Assembly: GCF_032854445.1 (NCBI RefSeq)
Contig: NC_088295.1
Span: 95,413,805 to 95,477,804 of the forward strand
DNA: 64,000 nucleotides
From: Liolophura sinensis
Lineage: Eukaryota > Mollusca > Polyplacophora > Chitonida > Chitonidae
Direction of reading: 5' to 3'
A program made the translations under genes and the position numbers. The notes below the pieces were generated by a model, which saw only the letters and a list, made by a program, of their open reading frames with translations, searched no databases and was not told the DNA's origin. This document shows positions 32,303 to 44,959 of the stretch, in pieces (within the stretch, counting starts at the first letter, position 1; every line of letters starts with the position of its first letter).

Positions 32303-34684
32303 AATAACAATTATAGGAAAGCTGTAGGAAATGAGAGTCCGATATATTCCTGTAGAAATGGGCCGTTCTTGTCATTCGCCTTGGATAGCTAGTAAACATA
32401 TTGCACTGTGAATATAAGGCTGAAAGAGCCATGCAGTTCTGTCTTGTGGTCTTCGAACAAATCATCGATTAACTGACAGAAATGCTCATTTTATTATTTG
32501 TTATTTTGCTGTAGACCTCGTGACTGAAACAAAAGGCACCAAACCCTCTCTTTCAGACAGACGAGACCTTATGACATAGTCAATGTTTGAGACATAGACA
32601 TACATGTGGACATAGACGGTGGGTCATACTTAGCCTGTGCTACCCTTATTTCGCATCACATCATTGAATGGCAGAACAAAGCCTTTCAGCCCAAGAGGGC
32701 AGTGAATAACGCTGCTTACTTACCTCCTTAAGTGCCCGTATGTACCGTACTGCTCTTGTGTATGCACTTACACTCTGCAGAAGTCCGGTATATCAGTTTA
32801 CAACCTCTCGTACTTGGACAAACCTTACTTTCAACTCCACTTTAAAATGAAGCCATGTCTGATTAAACGCATTAGACCTGTTAACAAATGTACATTCCTT
32901 TTTGAATGATTTCTTTGTGAATAATCCTGTGTTAAGTTATAAGTTATTTGAGGGGAGGTGGGGGGGTGGGGGGTGGAGGGGGTCTCAGCTGTCGCAGACG
33001 CATGGATCTTCCTTTTTTCTGGTAACAGCCTGACGCGCTGTTTACAGTGCAGCCTGTGTTGCCCGCAGACGTGGCGATATAGCTAAGCAAAGCATACATC
33101 ATGTGTTAACTGCCATACACGTGATCAATGGCACGTGTTACAGACTTTTCTTGTTTAGTTTATTGATCTAATATATACATACATTAATAATATGTATATA
33201 TGTTTTAAAATCAACGTGACTACACATAAAACATTATTATCAATTAGCAGACTTGTATATAACAATTTTCTTTAACGTTTGAGAAATACCTACTGAAATT
33301 AGACACTTTGGGGCTTTGGTTCAGTGTGGTTTAAAACCCCAATCGTTTATTTAACGCCTTAATAATCAATAAACTAGTGTAAAAATCATTCATCACTTAT
33401 CATAAATGGTGATATTATTGAATAAATACACAATATAATCCCCTCCTCCACCCTGTCCCACCCACGCACCTCTCACCAGCATACCTCTATCAACCGCTAA
33501 GTGGCTGGCGAAGGGATACCTATCATCCCTCACCTCACCCCAGTCTTCCACTACCCATCGTGCATATGTATTTTCCAGCTGACTATTGCGCAGATTGACT
33601 GATCGACGGCGGAAATGTAACCTCGCCCACATGAAGATGACGTTGGCTAGGTCAGACATACTTTTCTTATGGCCATAGTCCAAAATTAATTTCCAATTTA
33701 CTTTCATGTTAACATTTGGCCTCACAACACCGTCCCTAAAACTGGCGATTCCTGAACGCCCCGGGCGTGATAACTATTGTCCCTTTAAAAAAAAACACCC
33801 CAGTTAAATTCCTGATAGGAGTTCACCGGTGAACCAGAACTTTTTCACTACTTTTGCCTCGTGTGCATCTACCTCCATTTCGTTATAAACCTGATCATTT
33901 TTAGCTAGAATGAAACCTTGAGGCCTGCCCTACCTAATGATATTATTTGACGAGCATAAAAAACAATAAAGGCAGCCCAAAGGAGCAAAAGAAAATATAC
34001 CTAAAAATACCGAGGGATCACGTTAATTGTAGACTGTAGCCCCGTGCAGAGACCCGTAGCCTGCCGCCTGCTATCTCTGTTGAGAGAGCTCACAACCTGA
34101 TACAGATGGCTAATTAACATAATCGTGATTGGCCAAATGGAAATGATTGTAACATCGTACGTAATCCGGCACGCGTTGTTGTTGTACATTTACTGTGAAT
34201 AAACAATGCTGAAGTAGATTTTATTTCGTTGGAAATGCAAGGCTCATGTCCACTTCAGCCAATGAAGAATTTTACTTGCTCGCCAAGGCACTTTTCTCGC
34301 ACGGAGCGTTCACTGAATAACATAGGCTACGTCACCTTTCACTCGTATCAGAAAACCAGATGTCTTTCACAAGAGCATAGAATCCATAGGGGCCAATGGT
34401 CTGTCGTGGAAAGATCAGGTCCGGCACAGAATATAGCCTACCCCTGTGCAGCTGGTAGGGTTACCGTGGAAGAACTGTCGGATAGCATTTCTCCCTCGTT
34501 CTTGCTTGTTTGTGTTGATATCTACAAACATGTACTGTTCACAACATATAGTATAGACATGTAGACTGTGTATAGTTTGGTATTAATATTTTTTTTGCTT
34601 CAATTTTGTTTTCAAAACAATTTGTCATGTTATATTTCTGATAGTGAGGGTCAGTTATGTTATTCTTGCGAAGATGTATGCATC
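32303..34684. other. Unique DNA, no gene seen
   Basis: No exon is recognised. A minus-strand open frame at 33725-33393 (110 codons) has no recognised family. A G-rich tract is listed separately. Confidence 0.4.
32951..32992 (+). other. G-rich tract, G-quadruplex candidate
   Basis: GGGGAGGTGGGGGGGTGGGG continues into further G runs. Five or more G runs separated by 1-4 nt meet the usual G4 pattern. No gene is adjacent. Confidence 0.6.
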
Positions 34685-37600
34685 AGCCACTGTATATATT
34701 AACACGCAGTGAATACACAACATGCTGAGTAAGTGAAATTCCATGCATCAGCTGATTTATACATCAGTCCACATGTATTGTGTACACAGTATGCTGAATA
34801 TCCGAAGTTGTATGCATCAGCTGATTTATACGTCAGTCCACGCATAGTGTGTACACAGTATGCTAAATGTCTGAAGTTGTATGTATCACCTGATTTATAC
34901 ATCAGTCCACACATAGTGTGTACACAGTATGCTGAATATCCGAAGTTGTATGCATCAGCTGATTTATACGTCAGTCCACACGTATTGTGTACACAGTATG
35001 GTGAATGTATGAAGTTGTATGTATCAGCTGATTTATACATCAGTCCACACATAGTGTGTACACAGTATGCTGAATATCCGAAGTTGTATGCATCAGCTGA
35101 TTTATACATCAGTCCACACATAGTGTGTACACAGTAAGCTGAATGTGTGAAGTGGTATGTATCAGCTGATTTATACATCAGTCCACACACAGTGTGTACA
35201 CAGTATGCTGAATATCCGAAGTTGTATGCATCAGCTGATTTATACGTCAGTCCACACATAGTGTGTACAGAGTATGCTGAATGTGTGAAGTTGTATGTAT
35301 CAGCTGATTTATACGTCAGTCCACACATAGTGTGTACACAGTATGGTGAATGTATGAAGTTGTATGTATCAGCTGATTTATACATCAGTCCACACATAGT
35401 GTGTACACAGTATGCTGAATATCCGAAGTTGTATGTATCAGCTGATTTATACATCAGTCCACACATAGTGTGTACACAGTATGCTGAATATCCGAAGTTG
35501 TATGCATCAGCTGATTTATACGTCAGTCCACACGTATTGTGTACACAGTATGCTGAATGTGTGAAATTGTATGTATCAGCTGATTTATACATCAGTCCAC
35601 ACATAGTGTGTACACAGTATGCTGAATATCCGAAGTTGTATGTATCAGCTGATTTATACATCAGTCCACACATAGTGTGTACACAGTATGCTGAATGTGT
35701 GAAGTTGTATGTATCAGCTGATTTATACGTCATTCCACACATAGTGTGTACACAGTATGGTGAATGTATGAAGTTGTATGTATCAGCTGATTTATACATC
35801 AGTCCACACATAGTGTGTACACAGTATGCTGAATGTGTGAAGTTGTATGCATCAGCTGATTTATACATCAGTCCACACATAGTGTGTACACAGTATGCTG
35901 AATGGGTGAAGTTGTATGTATCAGCTGATTTATACATCAGTCCACACATAGTGTGTACAGAGTATGCTGAATATCCGAAGTTGTATGTATCAGCTGATTT
36001 ATACATCAGTCCACACGTATTGTGTACACAGTATGCTGAATATCCGAAGTTGTATGTATCAGCTGATTTATACATCAGTCCACACGTATTGTGTACACAG
36101 TATGCTGAATGTGTGAAGTTGTATGCATCAGCTGATTTATACATCAGTTCACACATAGTGTGTACACAGTATGCTAAATGTGTGAAGTTGTATGTATCAG
36201 CTGATTTATACATCAGTCCACACATAGTGTGTACAGAGTATGCTGAATGTGTGAAGTTGTATGTATCAGCTGATTTATACATCAGTCCACACATAGTGTG
36301 TACACAGTATGCTAAATGTGTGAAGATGTATGTATCAGCTGATTTATACATCAGTCCACACGTATTGTGTACACAGTATGCTGAATATCCGAAGTTATAT
36401 GTATCAGCTGATTTATACATCAGTCCACACATAGTGTGTACACAGTACGCTGAATGTGTGAAGATGTATGTATCAGCTGATTTATACATCAGTCCACACG
36501 TATTGAGTACACAGTATGCTGAATGTATGAAGTTGTATGTATCAGCTGATTTATACATCAGTCCACACATAGTGTGTACACAGTATGCTGAATATCCGAA
36601 GTTGTATGCATCAGCTGATTTATACGTCAGTCCACACGTATTGTGTACAGAGTATGCTGAATGTGTGAAGTTGTATGTATCAGCTGATTTATACATTAGT
36701 CCACACATAGTGTGTACACAGTATGCTGAATGTGTGAAGTTGTATGTATCACCTGATTTATACATCAGTCCACACATATTGTGTACACAGTATGCTGAAT
36801 GTGTGAAGTTGTATGTATCAGCTGATTTATACGTCAGTCCACACATAGTGTGTACACAGTATGGTGAATGTATGAAGTTGTATGTATCAGCTGATTTATA
36901 CATCAGTCCACACATAGTGTGTACACAGTATGCTGAATATCCGAAGTTGTATGTATCAGCTGATTTATACATCAGTCAACACATAGTGTGTATACAGTAT
37001 GCTAAATGTCTGAAGTTGTATGTATCAGCTGATTTATACATCAGTCCACACATAGTGTGTACAGAGTATGCTGAATATCCGAAGTTGTATGTATCAGCTG
37101 ATTTATACATCAGTCCACACGTATTGTGTACACAGTATGCTGAATATCCGAAGTTGTATGTATCAGCTGATTTATACGTCAGTCCACACGTATTGTGTAC
37201 ACAGTATGCTGAATATCCGAAGTTGTATGCATCAGCTGATTTATACATTAGTCCACACATAGTGTGTACACAGTATGCTGAATGTGTGAAGTTGTATGTA
37301 TCAGCTGATTTATACGTCAGTCCACACATAGTGTGTACAGAGTATGCTGAATGTGTGAAGTTGTATGTATCAGCTGATTTATACATCAGTCCACACATAG
37401 TGTGTACACAGTATGTTAAATGTGTGAAGTTGTATGCATCAGCTGATTTATACATCAGTCCACACATAGTGTGTACACAGTATGCTGAATGTGTGAAGTT
37501 GTGTGTATTAGCTGATTTATACATCAGTCCACACACAGTGTGTACACAGTATGCTGAATATCCGAAGTTGTATGCATCAGCTGATTTATACATCAGTCCA

Positions 37601-37880
37601 CACATAGTGTGTACAGAGTATGCTGAATATCCGAAGTTGTATGCATCAGCTGATTTATACGTCAGTCCACACGTATTGTGTACACAGTATGCTGAATGTG
37701 TGAAGTTGTATGTATCAGCTGATTTATACATCAGTCCACACATAGTGTGTACAGAGTATGCTGAATGTGTGAAATTGTATGTATCAGCTGATTTATACAT
37801 CAGTCCACACATAGTGTGTACACAGTATGCTGAATATCCGAAGTTGTATGTATCACCTGATTTATACATCGCAGCTTTCC
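34685..37880. repeat. 69-bp minisatellite, ~46 copies, open on both strands
   Basis: The unit contains TATGCTGAATATCCGAAGTT, GTATGCATCAGCTGATTTAT, ACATCAGTCCACACATAGTG and TGTACACAG. Linker variants ATATCCG, ATGTGTG and ATGTATG alternate irregularly. The period is 23 codons. The + strand is open for 916 codons (35147-37897), and the - strand has open frames of 757 and 297 codons. Each unit has a 10-bp palindrome TGTGTACACA and a hairpin CTGAT-N6-ATCAG. There is no signal for a gene beyond frame openness. Confidence 0.97.
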
Positions 37881-38597
37881 ACTGTCTATTCGGTTAGGGA
37901 ACAAACACCCATCCCGCAGACTAAAGCGATCGAATACCCCCTGACTACACTATACTGAATACATGTAATTATAACATGTAATTACAGGTACGTAATTGAG
38001 CTAACGGTGTACGCGGTACTAAATCTACACACAGCTCAGCTTTAAAACACGTCGTATGCGAGTCCAGATCGTAACTAAACACAGCCATAACCATGTGCAA
38101 GAACTTGATACGTAAATTTTCTCAACAAATTTAGACAATCCAGCTACATCATTTATTTTTCAAGGATTTTTGCAGATATTAGCGATTAGTTAGCTCCCTG
38201 TGTTGTAACCTGCAAATTCAAATGTTTATTGCCGGACAAGATATCTGCCCTGACTGAGGTATTTTAGCGCACTTCCCAATTGGCTACAGATAATTTGGGA
38301 GACGTAGGCGTCATTCGGGCAATTAAGCGTGTACTGGTAGGTGGTATGCGACATGGCATTGTCCTAACCGAATCATCAACCTGTCTGATTGCCATGTATC
38401 TCCGATAGATATTGTTGAGTCATTTCAATCACACAGCTGCGACAGACATTGTGTGAAACGTATCCATCTTACTGTAAGGAACATTTATCGGTGTTAACGT
38501 GCCGCAAGACATCCCCCCGCATATATCCACGTCAGCTGCACGGTCTCTGTGTAACTCAGTAGGGTATCATGGCAATCCGTTCATGAAAAATATTTTT
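37881..38597. other. Unique DNA, no gene seen
   Basis: No recognised feature. Confidence 0.4.
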
Positions 38598-38735
38598 CAT
38601 TTATTTATTTAATTGGTGTTTTAGGCTGTACTTAAGAATATTTCACTTATACGACGGCAGCCAACATTATGATGGGAGGAAACTAGGCAGAGCCCGGGGC
38701 AAACCCACGACCATCCGCAGGTTGCTGCAAAACCT
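38598..38735 (-). mobile_element. SINE fragment (conserved-body family)
   Basis: TTTATTTATTTAATTGGTGT, then GTACTTAAGAATATTTCACT, TATACGACGGCAGCCAACAT and ACCATCCGCAGGTTGCTGC. Good body match, no tRNA head, minus orientation. Confidence 0.85.
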
Positions 38736-39235
38736 TCTCAGGAAAAGTAATCGTTTTCCGAACGTATACCATAGCGGTTAGTGAGTCCACCTCCATCATG
38801 CTGCTTTAACACAACTGACCTTTATCAGTCTAAATGTATGGCGTAATCCAGAGATTATCGTTCTTGACTGATATTTTAGTGTCCGCATTGGTCACGTGAC
38901 AAAGACAAACAGATTGACATTGACACGCCCTTTTGACAGACGTCCTTTTGTGTCAATATGTGTTATTGTCTTTGGCTATTTTTGCTCAGCCCAACCTTTG
39001 AATAGGTTAGTAATTTCGTACAAACATTCGGTTGACCGCGAAAAATGTTCCTATACCGTAAGTCCAACATATCTGGGGCTGTTTCACACCCAAACTATCA
39101 CAATTAACCGCGTTGGTCGAAACTAAAGTTAACCCATTCCGCAACTACTGCGATGTTACGCCACCTGATATACCACCCAGCACCAACTTCTCCTTAGTGG
39201 CACAATCCATAGGCTTATACAGCCTACCGCTTTCA
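38736..39235. other. Unique spacer, no gene seen
   Basis: Short open frames only. Confidence 0.4.
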
Positions 39236-39239
39236 GACA

Positions 39240-42055
39240 CCACGCACGACTTTCCACAAGCTCTGGTATAGCATAGAATATAACCGTACTCCAGTTTTCA
39301 CATCCCACAATACAACAACCGTCCTCTAGTTTTCCCAAGCTACAGTGTAGTACGGAATACAACCACACTTTAGCTTCCACAAACTACCGCCCCATCCTAG
39401 TTTTTACAAGCTACAGTATAGCACGGAATACAACCACACTTTAGCTTCCACAAACTACCGCCCCATCCTAGTTTTACAAGCTACAGTATAGCACGGAATA
39501 CAACCACACTTTAGCTTCCACAAACTACCGCCCCACCCTAGTTTTTACAAGCTACAGTATAGCATGGAATACAACCACACTTTAGCTTCCACAAACTACC
39601 GCCCCACCCTAGTTTTTACAAGCTACAGTATAGCACGGAATACAACCACACTTTAGCTTCCACAAACTACCGACCCCACCCTAGTTTTTACAAGCTACAG
39701 TATAGCATGGAATACAACCACACTTTAGCTTCCACAAACTACCGCCCCACCCTAGTTTTTACAAGCTACAGTATAGCATGGAATACAACCACACTTTAGC
39801 TTCCACAAACTACCGCCCCACCCTAGTTTTTACAAGCTACAACATAGTACAGAATACAACCACATTTTAGTTTTCACAAGTCACAGTCTTGTACGGAATA
39901 CAACGACACCTTCGTTTCCACAAGTCACAGTATAGAGCGAAATACAACTACACCTTAGTTACAACAAGTCACAGTATAGTGCGAAATACAACCACACCTT
40001 AGTTTCCACTAGTCACAGTATAGTGCAAAATACAACTACACCTTAGTTTCCACTAGTCACAGTATAGAATGGAATACACCCACACCTTAGTTTCCACTAG
40101 TCACAGTATAGTGCAAAATACAACTACACCTTAGTTTCCACTAGTCACAGTATAGAATGGAATACAATCACACCTTAGTTTCCACTAGTCACAGTATAGT
40201 GCAAAATACAACTACACCTTAGTTTCCACTAGTCACAGTATAGAATGGAATACACCCACACCTTAGTTTCCACTAGTCACAGTATAGTGCAAAATACAAC
40301 TACACCTTAGTTTCCACTAGTCACAGTATAGAATGGAATACACCCACACCTTAGTTTCCACTAGTCACAGTATAGTGCAAAATACAACTACACCTTAGTT
40401 TCCACTAGTCACAGTATAGAATGGAATACACCCACACCTTAGTTTCCACTAGTCACAGTATAGTGCAAAATACAACTACACCTTAGTTTCCACTAGTCAC
40501 AGTATAGAATGGAATACACCCACACCTTAGTTTCCACTAGTCACAGTATAGTGCAAAATACAACTACACCTTAGTTTCCACTAGTCACAGTATAGAATGG
40601 AATACACCCACACCTTAGTTGTCCACTAGTCACAGTATAGTGCAAAATACAAATACACCTTAGTTTCCACTAGTCACAGTATAGAAATGGAATACAATCA
40701 CACATTACATTCACAAGTCAGAGTATAGTACGGAAAACTACCACTCGTTAGTTTCCACAAATTACAGTATAGTACGGAATACAACCACAGTTTAGTACTA
40801 GGTACAGCCGAGCCTTGATTTTCAAAGCCACAGTGCAGACAGGAGTACAATCGCCCTCTTGTTTTGGCACGGCTAGGTTGACCATCAATTACAGTATATA
40901 GTACGCAATGCAACAATCCTCTAGTTTTCACAAGCTACTGTACAGATCGCACTACAACAATCCTCTAAGCTATTTTACCTAATCGGACTACAACATCGCT
41001 CTAGTTTTCACAAGCCCCAACATAGCACGGATTACAACGTCGCTCTACTTTCCTCAAGCCACACCATAGCACGGACTACAAACGTCGCTCTAGTTTCAAC
41101 AAGCTACACCAAAGCACGGACTACAACGTCGCTTTAGTTTTCACAAGCTACACATACCACGGACTACAACGTCGTTCTAGTTTCCACAAGCTACACCATA
41201 CCACGGACTACAACGTCGCTCTAGTTTCTGCATGCTACCCCATACCACGGACTACAACGTTGCTCCTAGGTTCCACAAGCTCCACCACTGCATGGACTAC
41301 AACAGCGCTCTAGTTTCCACAATCTACACCATAACACGGACAACAAGGTAGCTCTACTTTCCTCAAGCTACACTATAGCACGGACCTTAAGCTACACCAT
41401 AGCACGGGTCTACAACGTCGCCCTAGTTTCCTCAAGCCACACCATAGCACGGACTACAACGTCGCTCTAGTTTCCGCAAGCCACACCACAGCCACGGACT
41501 ACAACGTCGCTCTAGTTTCCACAAGCCTACACCATAGCGTGGAGTACAACAGCGCTCTAGTTTCCACAAGCTACACCATAGCACGGATTACAACGTCGCT
41601 CTAGTTTCCACAAGCTACACCATAGCAAGGACTGCAACAGCGCTCTAGTTTCAACAAGCTACACCATAGCACGGACTACAACGTCGCTCTAGTTTCCTCA
41701 AGCCACACCATACTACGGACTACAACGTCGCTCTAGTTTCCACAAGCTATACCATAGCACGGACTACAACGTCGCTCTAGTTTCCACAAGCTACACCATA
41801 GCACGGACTACAACGTTGCTCTAGTTTCAACAAGCTACACCATAGCACGGACTACAATAGCGCTCTAGTTTCCACAAGCTACCCCATAGCACGGACTACA
41901 ACAACGCTCTAGTTTCCACAAGCTACACCATAGCACGGACTACAGCCGTCGCTCTAGTTTCCACAAGCTACACCATAGCACGGACTACAACGTCGCCTTA
42001 GTTTCCACAAGCTAAACTATGTCAAGGACTACAAGAGCCCTTAAGCGTGCAGGGC
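39240..42055. repeat. 44-bp minisatellite family in three sub-blocks
   Basis: Sub-block 1 (about 39240-39900): ~71-bp composite with ACAAGCTACAGTATAGCACG and TTCCACAAACTACCGCCCCA. Sub-block 2 (about 39900-40690): 44-bp monomers arranged as 88-bp dimers, one with TAGTGCAAAATACAACTACA and the other with TAGAATGGAATACACCCACA. Sub-block 3 (about 40970-42055): 44-bp monomer CTACACCATAGCACGGACTA, CAACGTCGCTCTAGTTTCC. Shared words (CACGGA.TACAAC, TAGTTTCCAC) show one origin. Confidence 0.94.
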
Positions 42056-42650
42056 GTGGCCAATTTCTGGCAGCTCTTTTTGGCCCTCAAGAAGATGTCT
42101 ACCAGCACTAAACAACGATGAACGGAAATAGAGGTTTGTGTAAAGATAATCATGTTCACTAAATGCCAATTTTCACTTGGAACCGACAAGGTTTATGACA
42201 GTGTAATACAGCACCTTTTACACTTTGGTTCATTCTAAAATCACGCCCATCATCAGTGTGAATCGGGCAAATAAGTACATACTTTTGAGCAATATTATGT
42301 TCCTACTAGGCTGGAAGATTGTGGAGGTGTACAAGCTACTGAGATGTTATTATTTTGCAATAGATTAAATATATCTAGCATAAATATATCTACATAGGAA
42401 TCACATGCTAACATACAATTTCAGCGTAAAAGCGGCGTTCAGAATATAAACATACGTGGATAATGCGAGCAGTTTTCCGCTTCGCAGAATGTAAACACAC
42501 TTATTATGTTATGTCTTTTTGGTAAACATCCAAGGCAAACGCAGCACAAAGAAGTACAGGGGAGAAAATACAAACGAACTGAGTGTTTATATTGCATCGT
42601 TACGTCAGGTTACCTACCACTTATTAAAGGTCTTTACAAGGACCAAAAGC
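42056..42650. other. Unique spacer
   Basis: Unique AT-rich sequence. No exon is recognised. Confidence 0.4.
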
Positions 42651-42654
42651 CCTC

Positions 42655-42853
42655 CTTCGGTAAAGTGGTACCCCTTATTCTAGCTTCAGCACATATCCTT
42701 ATAGCATCATGTAATGAGTAATGTACAACACTGACTGGCAGTACCCCTTATTCCAGTTTCAGCACACACCCTGATAGTATCACGTATGGGTAATGTACAA
42801 CACTGACTGACAGTACCCCTTATTCCAGCTTTAGCACATACCCTGATAGTATC
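42655..42853. repeat. 72-bp minisatellite copy (same family as gene 1 intron 1)
   Basis: Nearly three units of the array otherwise found at 21445-22411 (TAATGTACAACACTGACTGG, CACACACCCTGATAGTATCA). It lies directly against the exon-1 remnant, as in gene 1. Confidence 0.92.
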
Positions 42854-42887
42854 AGCAATGGAATCTTCCGCTTAGAAATCCCTATCG
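42854..42887 (-). pseudogene. Decayed sulfotransferase exon-1 remnant
   Basis: These 34 nt match the first part of gene 1 exon 1 (22480-22513) at 27 of 34 positions without gaps. Both are flanked on one side by the 72-bp array and on the other by 17-bp TATATCCTG repeats. The position of the gene 1 ATG reads ATA here. The rest of the exon, with the membrane anchor codons and donor, is deleted and replaced by array sequence. No matching microexon or catalytic exon was found nearby. It is best read as the scar of a third gene copy. Confidence 0.72.
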
Positions 42888-42904
42888 TCTCTGAGGACCT
42901 TGAG

Positions 42905-43045
42905 AATATCCCTCTGTGTATATTGGGCTGAGTACATCTTATTGAGTATATCCTGTCGAGTATATCTTACTGAGTATATCCTGCCGACTATATCCTATTG
43001 AGTATATCCTGCTGTGTATATCCGGTTGAGTATATCCGATGAGTT
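42905..43045. repeat. ~17-bp repeat (TATATCCTG type)
   Basis: Eight or so copies of GAGTATATCCTGCTGAG-like words, shared with 22530-22625. Confidence 0.85.
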
Positions 43046-43084
43046 TTTCGTGTCGAACGCTTATGAAGGCCAATTACCCAAGGT

Positions 43085-43425
43085 AGTTGTGGACGTCACA
43101 CAACCCATAGCATACCTCACACAACCCACAGCATACATCACATAACCCACCGCACACGTCATACAACCCATAGCATACCTCACACAATCCACAGCATACC
43201 TCACATAACCCACCGCACACGTCACACAACCCATAGCATACCTCACACAACCCACAGCATACATCACATAACCCACCGCACACGTCACATAACCCACCGC
43301 ACACGTCACACAACCCATAGCATACCTCACATAACCCACAGCATACCTCACATAACCCACAGCATACCTCACACAACCCACCGCACACGTCACACAACCC
43401 ACCGCACACGTCACACTATCCACTG
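43085..43425. repeat. 21-bp minisatellite
   Basis: About 16 copies of CACACAACCCATAGCATACC and variants (CACCGCACACGTCA, CACAGCATACATCA). Seven-codon period, open in several frames. Cys-rich translations are artefacts of the repeat. Confidence 0.95.
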
Positions 43426-44388
43426 CATGGCACCATTTGTCATAGCCGCAGCTATCATACCTTTTAGTATAATAACTGACTTTAAAACGAAATGTTGTTA
43501 TATGAAAGCGAAAAACTCTATCTACGCTTACAAGACCAAACTGTTTTCCATATCAGAATGTGATTCTCAAAGAGTAATTAGCCGTGAAAAAATGCAATAA
43601 ATTAGCATTTACGTATAAACTGACAAGAAATTGAAAGACTTCAACACTTCCTAATACCAAGACTCTTCCTTCCCGAAGGAAGTGATTTGATCTTTTTGCA
43701 GCCTTAGTTATGCAAATACATTTTCACTGTCTTATAGAGTTTTTCCTTCTTGCATAAATTCATTGCACTGTATCTGTGAAACTTGTGTATAATCTAAATG
43801 TTTAACCGATGACAGACAAGAGAGAAGGAGCAAAGATGTAGAATGGCACCGTGCGTGCCCAAAAGTTGTCCTCATTCTTATAGCACAAACATCCCCAGTG
43901 TTACGATACACGTGCGTAACAAGCACCTCTCCGAATCGTTAAGGCCCTGTCAATCTTCACTGGGGAATGGACAAGGATTATGGTGTTAGATGGGTTACCG
44001 TTGATGAACCAGCCCCTGGGTTAGATTTAAGTCTATGTGTTTATCACATAGGCTGAAGTTAAAAAATAATTTCATGTGGAATAAGTTGAAGCAAAATATA
44101 ATTGTGACCAATAAACACAAATAAAATTATCATACACCTTGACGAGTGTGAATCTATGCGTCGAAACAGACATTCGTGTACCAGCGGTCAACCTAAAAGG
44201 ACGACACAGCGTTTTACATTATTGTGCATACCGGTACAAAGAACAAAGTGATACTGACCTTGCTGTTTACAACTCTACTTGTCTGCTCCCATTCTTGTTG
44301 TGATAAGCCGGGCCTACCGCCGGATCAGTGAGTTAAAGTGATCTACCTGACTCATTGTTTTTAGTTGCTTTAGCTCTTGAATGCATGT

Positions 44389-44426
<38 letters not shown>

Positions 44427-44955
44427 CTATGTCTGTATGTATGTTCGCCTGTGCGTATGTGCGTATTTGTAGGAGATCTGGATGCATGTTCATCTGTTCG
44501 TATTTGTACGAGATCTTTATACATGCTCATCCGTACGTATGTACGTATTTGTAGGAGATCAAGAAAGCAAAATTCCTTACTTAAATAGTTGCAACAGAAC
44601 AGCTATAAAACACTTTTCTTTTAATTGAAATATCAGAAAGCGAATATTGTTTTTTTTTTTCCACACACTGTCTACACATTTTGTAGAGCTTAGAGTGTTG
44701 TTTTTCCTTTGTCTCGGACGACCTTCTCTTTTTGCTTATTGGGGATTTTATGGAAGAAACACTACAACTGTGTTTTCTTAATCCTGCGCCCAGTTGGGCG
44801 CCTCGGCTGTTCTTTTGGTCGCAGTAAGCGCTGTACTGAGCACCGTTGTAGACCGCATTTAAGACATTTTTATTTTGCTAAAAATCAAATGCACACCGTA
44901 TAACTAACACTCCCTTCCGACCTTGACCTAAATACAAAGCTGATGTGCTCATTGT
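43426..44955. other. Unique DNA with (GT)n at 44388-44422
   Basis: No gene is recognised. A (GT)n microsatellite and GTATGTACGTATTTG-like words occupy about 44388-44560. Confidence 0.45.
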
Positions 44956-44959
44956 GTTT

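Noticed and set aside
33393-33725. 110-codon minus-strand open frame
   Set aside because: Non-repetitive, but no family is recognised and no flanking exons are seen. It was left unannotated rather than guessed at.
34699-37897. Very long open frames (916, 757 and 297 codons) as repeat-protein genes
   Set aside because: They are open on both strands because the 69-bp unit lacks stops and has a period divisible by three. There are no start context, splice signals or family features.
43061-43423. Cys/Gly/Val-rich open frame resembling a cysteine-rich secreted peptide
   Set aside because: It is a 21-bp tandem repeat read in frame, with no signal peptide and no unique coding sequence.
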